DNA of 35,020 nt from Chthoniobacterales bacterium (GTDB taxonomy: Bacteria > Verrucomicrobiota > Verrucomicrobiia > Chthoniobacterales > UBA6821): NCBI GenBank assembly GCA_019747735.1, contig JAIEQL010000043.1, positions 1 to 35,020 of the forward strand. The letters are read 5' to 3'. The notes under the pieces are model-generated. The model did not search any database. It was not told the DNA's origin and saw nothing but the letters and a program-made list of their open reading frames with translations. Of this stretch, positions 34,265 through 35,020 are shown piece by piece. The translations under genes were made by a program, and so were the position numbers. Within the stretch, counting starts at the first letter, position 1, and the number at the start of each line of letters is the position of its first letter.

Positions 34265-34907
34265 AGAGCATACCAGCTCCTTGCCTAAAGTCTTACTCTT
34301 TGACTTCGATGGCACCATCGCTGACACCCGGGCTTTAGCCTTTCGCATCCTCCAAGAACTTGCGGGCGAGTTCTCTTTTCGTGCTCTTCATGATGAGGAA
34401 TTGGAAAAAGCACGTCACATGAAGACACAAGACTTGATCAAATTTTTAGGCATTAGCCGTTGGCGGGTCCCAACCATTGCCGCTCGCGGACTGGTTAAAT
34501 TCCAAGAAAAAATTTTAGAAATTGAGCCCATTGCAGGCATTCCAGAAATTTTAAAAAGCCTGCACCTCCAAGGATTTCAACTAGGTATTTTAACTTCGAA
34601 TGCCGAAGCCAACGTGACTGGGTTTTTGAAACAACATCAGCTGGATTACTTTCATTTTATTCGCACCTCTTCCAAGCTTTTTGGCAAAGCTCGTGAGTTA
34701 CGGCGCTTTATGAAAGAGCATCGCCTCCACCCGCATGAGATTATTTATATTGGAGATGAAACGCGTGATATTGAGGCAACCCAAGCGGTCTCCATTCCCA
34801 TGGCTGCTGTCACCTGGGGTTACAATTCGGCTGAAGTCTTAGGCTCGATGTCTCCGCACTATCTCGTTGATAAACCTTCTGAGTTATTGCGATATTTTGG
34901 GCCTTAG
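34257..34907 (+). CDS. HAD-superfamily hydrolase (phosphoglycolate phosphatase-like)
   Basis: The 216-residue protein carries motif I DFDGTIADT (Asp16, Asp18), motif II ILTSN, a lysine in FGKARELRR and motif III IYIGDETRDIEA. It is a subfamily IA phosphatase with a helical cap between motifs I and II. The TAG stop is the first three bases of the family A terminal repeat at 34905, so the insertion fixed the end of the gene; how many native residues were lost is unknown. It overlaps the aldo/keto reductase gene by 8 nt. Confidence 0.9.
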   Translation: MNKEHTSSLPKVLLFDFDGTIADTRALAFRILQELAGEFSFRALHDEELEKARHMKTQDLIKFLGISRWRVPTIAARGLVKFQEKILEIEPIAGIPEILKSLHLQGFQLGILTSNAEANVTGFLKQHQLDYFHFIRTSSKLFGKARELRRFMKEHRLHPHEIIYIGDETRDIEATQAVSIPMAAVTWGYNSAEVLGSMSPHYLVDKPSELLRYFGP

Positions 34908-35020
34908 AGGGTGTCTTGAAAATGAATAAAATTGATGCAGTATCAGGAGCGAAGCGCACAGACCCGCAGTGTATAGGGACATACTCGAGGACGCGAGCAC
35001 TGGAGCGACGCCGTAATGCC
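34905..35020 (-). mobile_element. Family A TIR element, truncated by window end (copy 6)
   Basis: It begins with the arm TAGAGGGTGTCTTGAAAATG (34905) and runs through CAGGAGCGAAGCGCACAGAC, CGCAGTGTATAGGGACATAC and TCGAGGACGCGAGCACTGGA to the window edge. Overlaying its last 47 bases on window bases 1-47 gives a complete 145-bp element, the same length as the sucA copy. Confidence 0.88.

Noticed and set aside
1..35020. Complete circular plasmid or phage closed by the 47-bp end overlap
   Set aside because: The gene content (rnc, nrdA, accD, folC, lpxB, tig, clpP, tRNA-Ser) is chromosomal. There are no replication, partition or phage genes. The overlap lies in a multi-copy element, and the final base differs.

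Overview
The window looks like a chromosomal segment of a Gram-negative bacterium (LpxB for lipid A) with oxidative metabolism (2-oxoglutarate dehydrogenase E1 and E2). It carries many housekeeping genes: rnc, nrdA, folC, accD, lpxB, clpP, tig and tRNA-Ser(GCT). Gene content and protein style (MGH1-like glycoside hydrolase, DUF255 protein, NrdA with two ATP-cones, Rpn-type nuclease) make me lean to the PVC group (Verrucomicrobiota- or Chlamydiota-like). This is inference only; there is no rRNA here. Almost no start codon has a recognisable Shine-Dalgarno sequence. Several genes instead have C/U-rich leaders made of degenerate 7-nt repeats.

Layout. 1-1.9 kb: half of a TIR element, a small membrane protein, a 330-bp MITE-like element and rnc. 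2.0-6.1 kb: a large glycoside hydrolase and an MFS exporter. 6.1-8.5 kb: an AbiEi-like/Fic fusion, a decayed partner gene and two TIR elements. 8.5-13.2 kb: sucA-higB-higA-sucB, a 2-oxoglutarate dehydrogenase operon with a toxin-antitoxin pair inside it. 13.3-20.9 kb: an orphan ABC ATPase, nrdA, then lpxB-accD-folC. 21.1-23.3 kb: an accessory patch with a zeta-like kinase and a 55-residue partner, a peptidase fragment, a 157-bp TIR element and an Rpn nuclease. 23.4-27.2 kb: a Gfo/Idh oxidoreductase, a TIGR01777 epimerase and a DUF255 protein. 27.2-28.0 kb: a dense nest of repeats beside tRNA-Ser. 28.1-35.0 kb: tig-clpP, an oligopeptide-binding protein, a cyclophilin, an aldo/keto reductase and a HAD hydrolase. 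The window ends inside another copy of the element it starts in.

The most striking feature is a population of short non-autonomous TIR elements, mostly 143-157 bp. One family (A) has six copies here. Members of two families lie in frame inside conserved enzymes: family A in SucA and in the glycoside hydrolase, and an unrelated family B in FolC. Each adds roughly 30-50 residues without breaking the frame. Other copies supply stop codons to neighbouring genes. This resembles the Rickettsia palindromic elements, but the sequences and the set of host genes are different. Two sub-families share one core but have different terminal arms, which suggests modular exchange.

Three toxin-antitoxin-like modules (Fic, HigBA, zeta) lie within about 15 kb among housekeeping operons. 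Together with the decayed genes they show that this otherwise ordinary segment has been repeatedly invaded.
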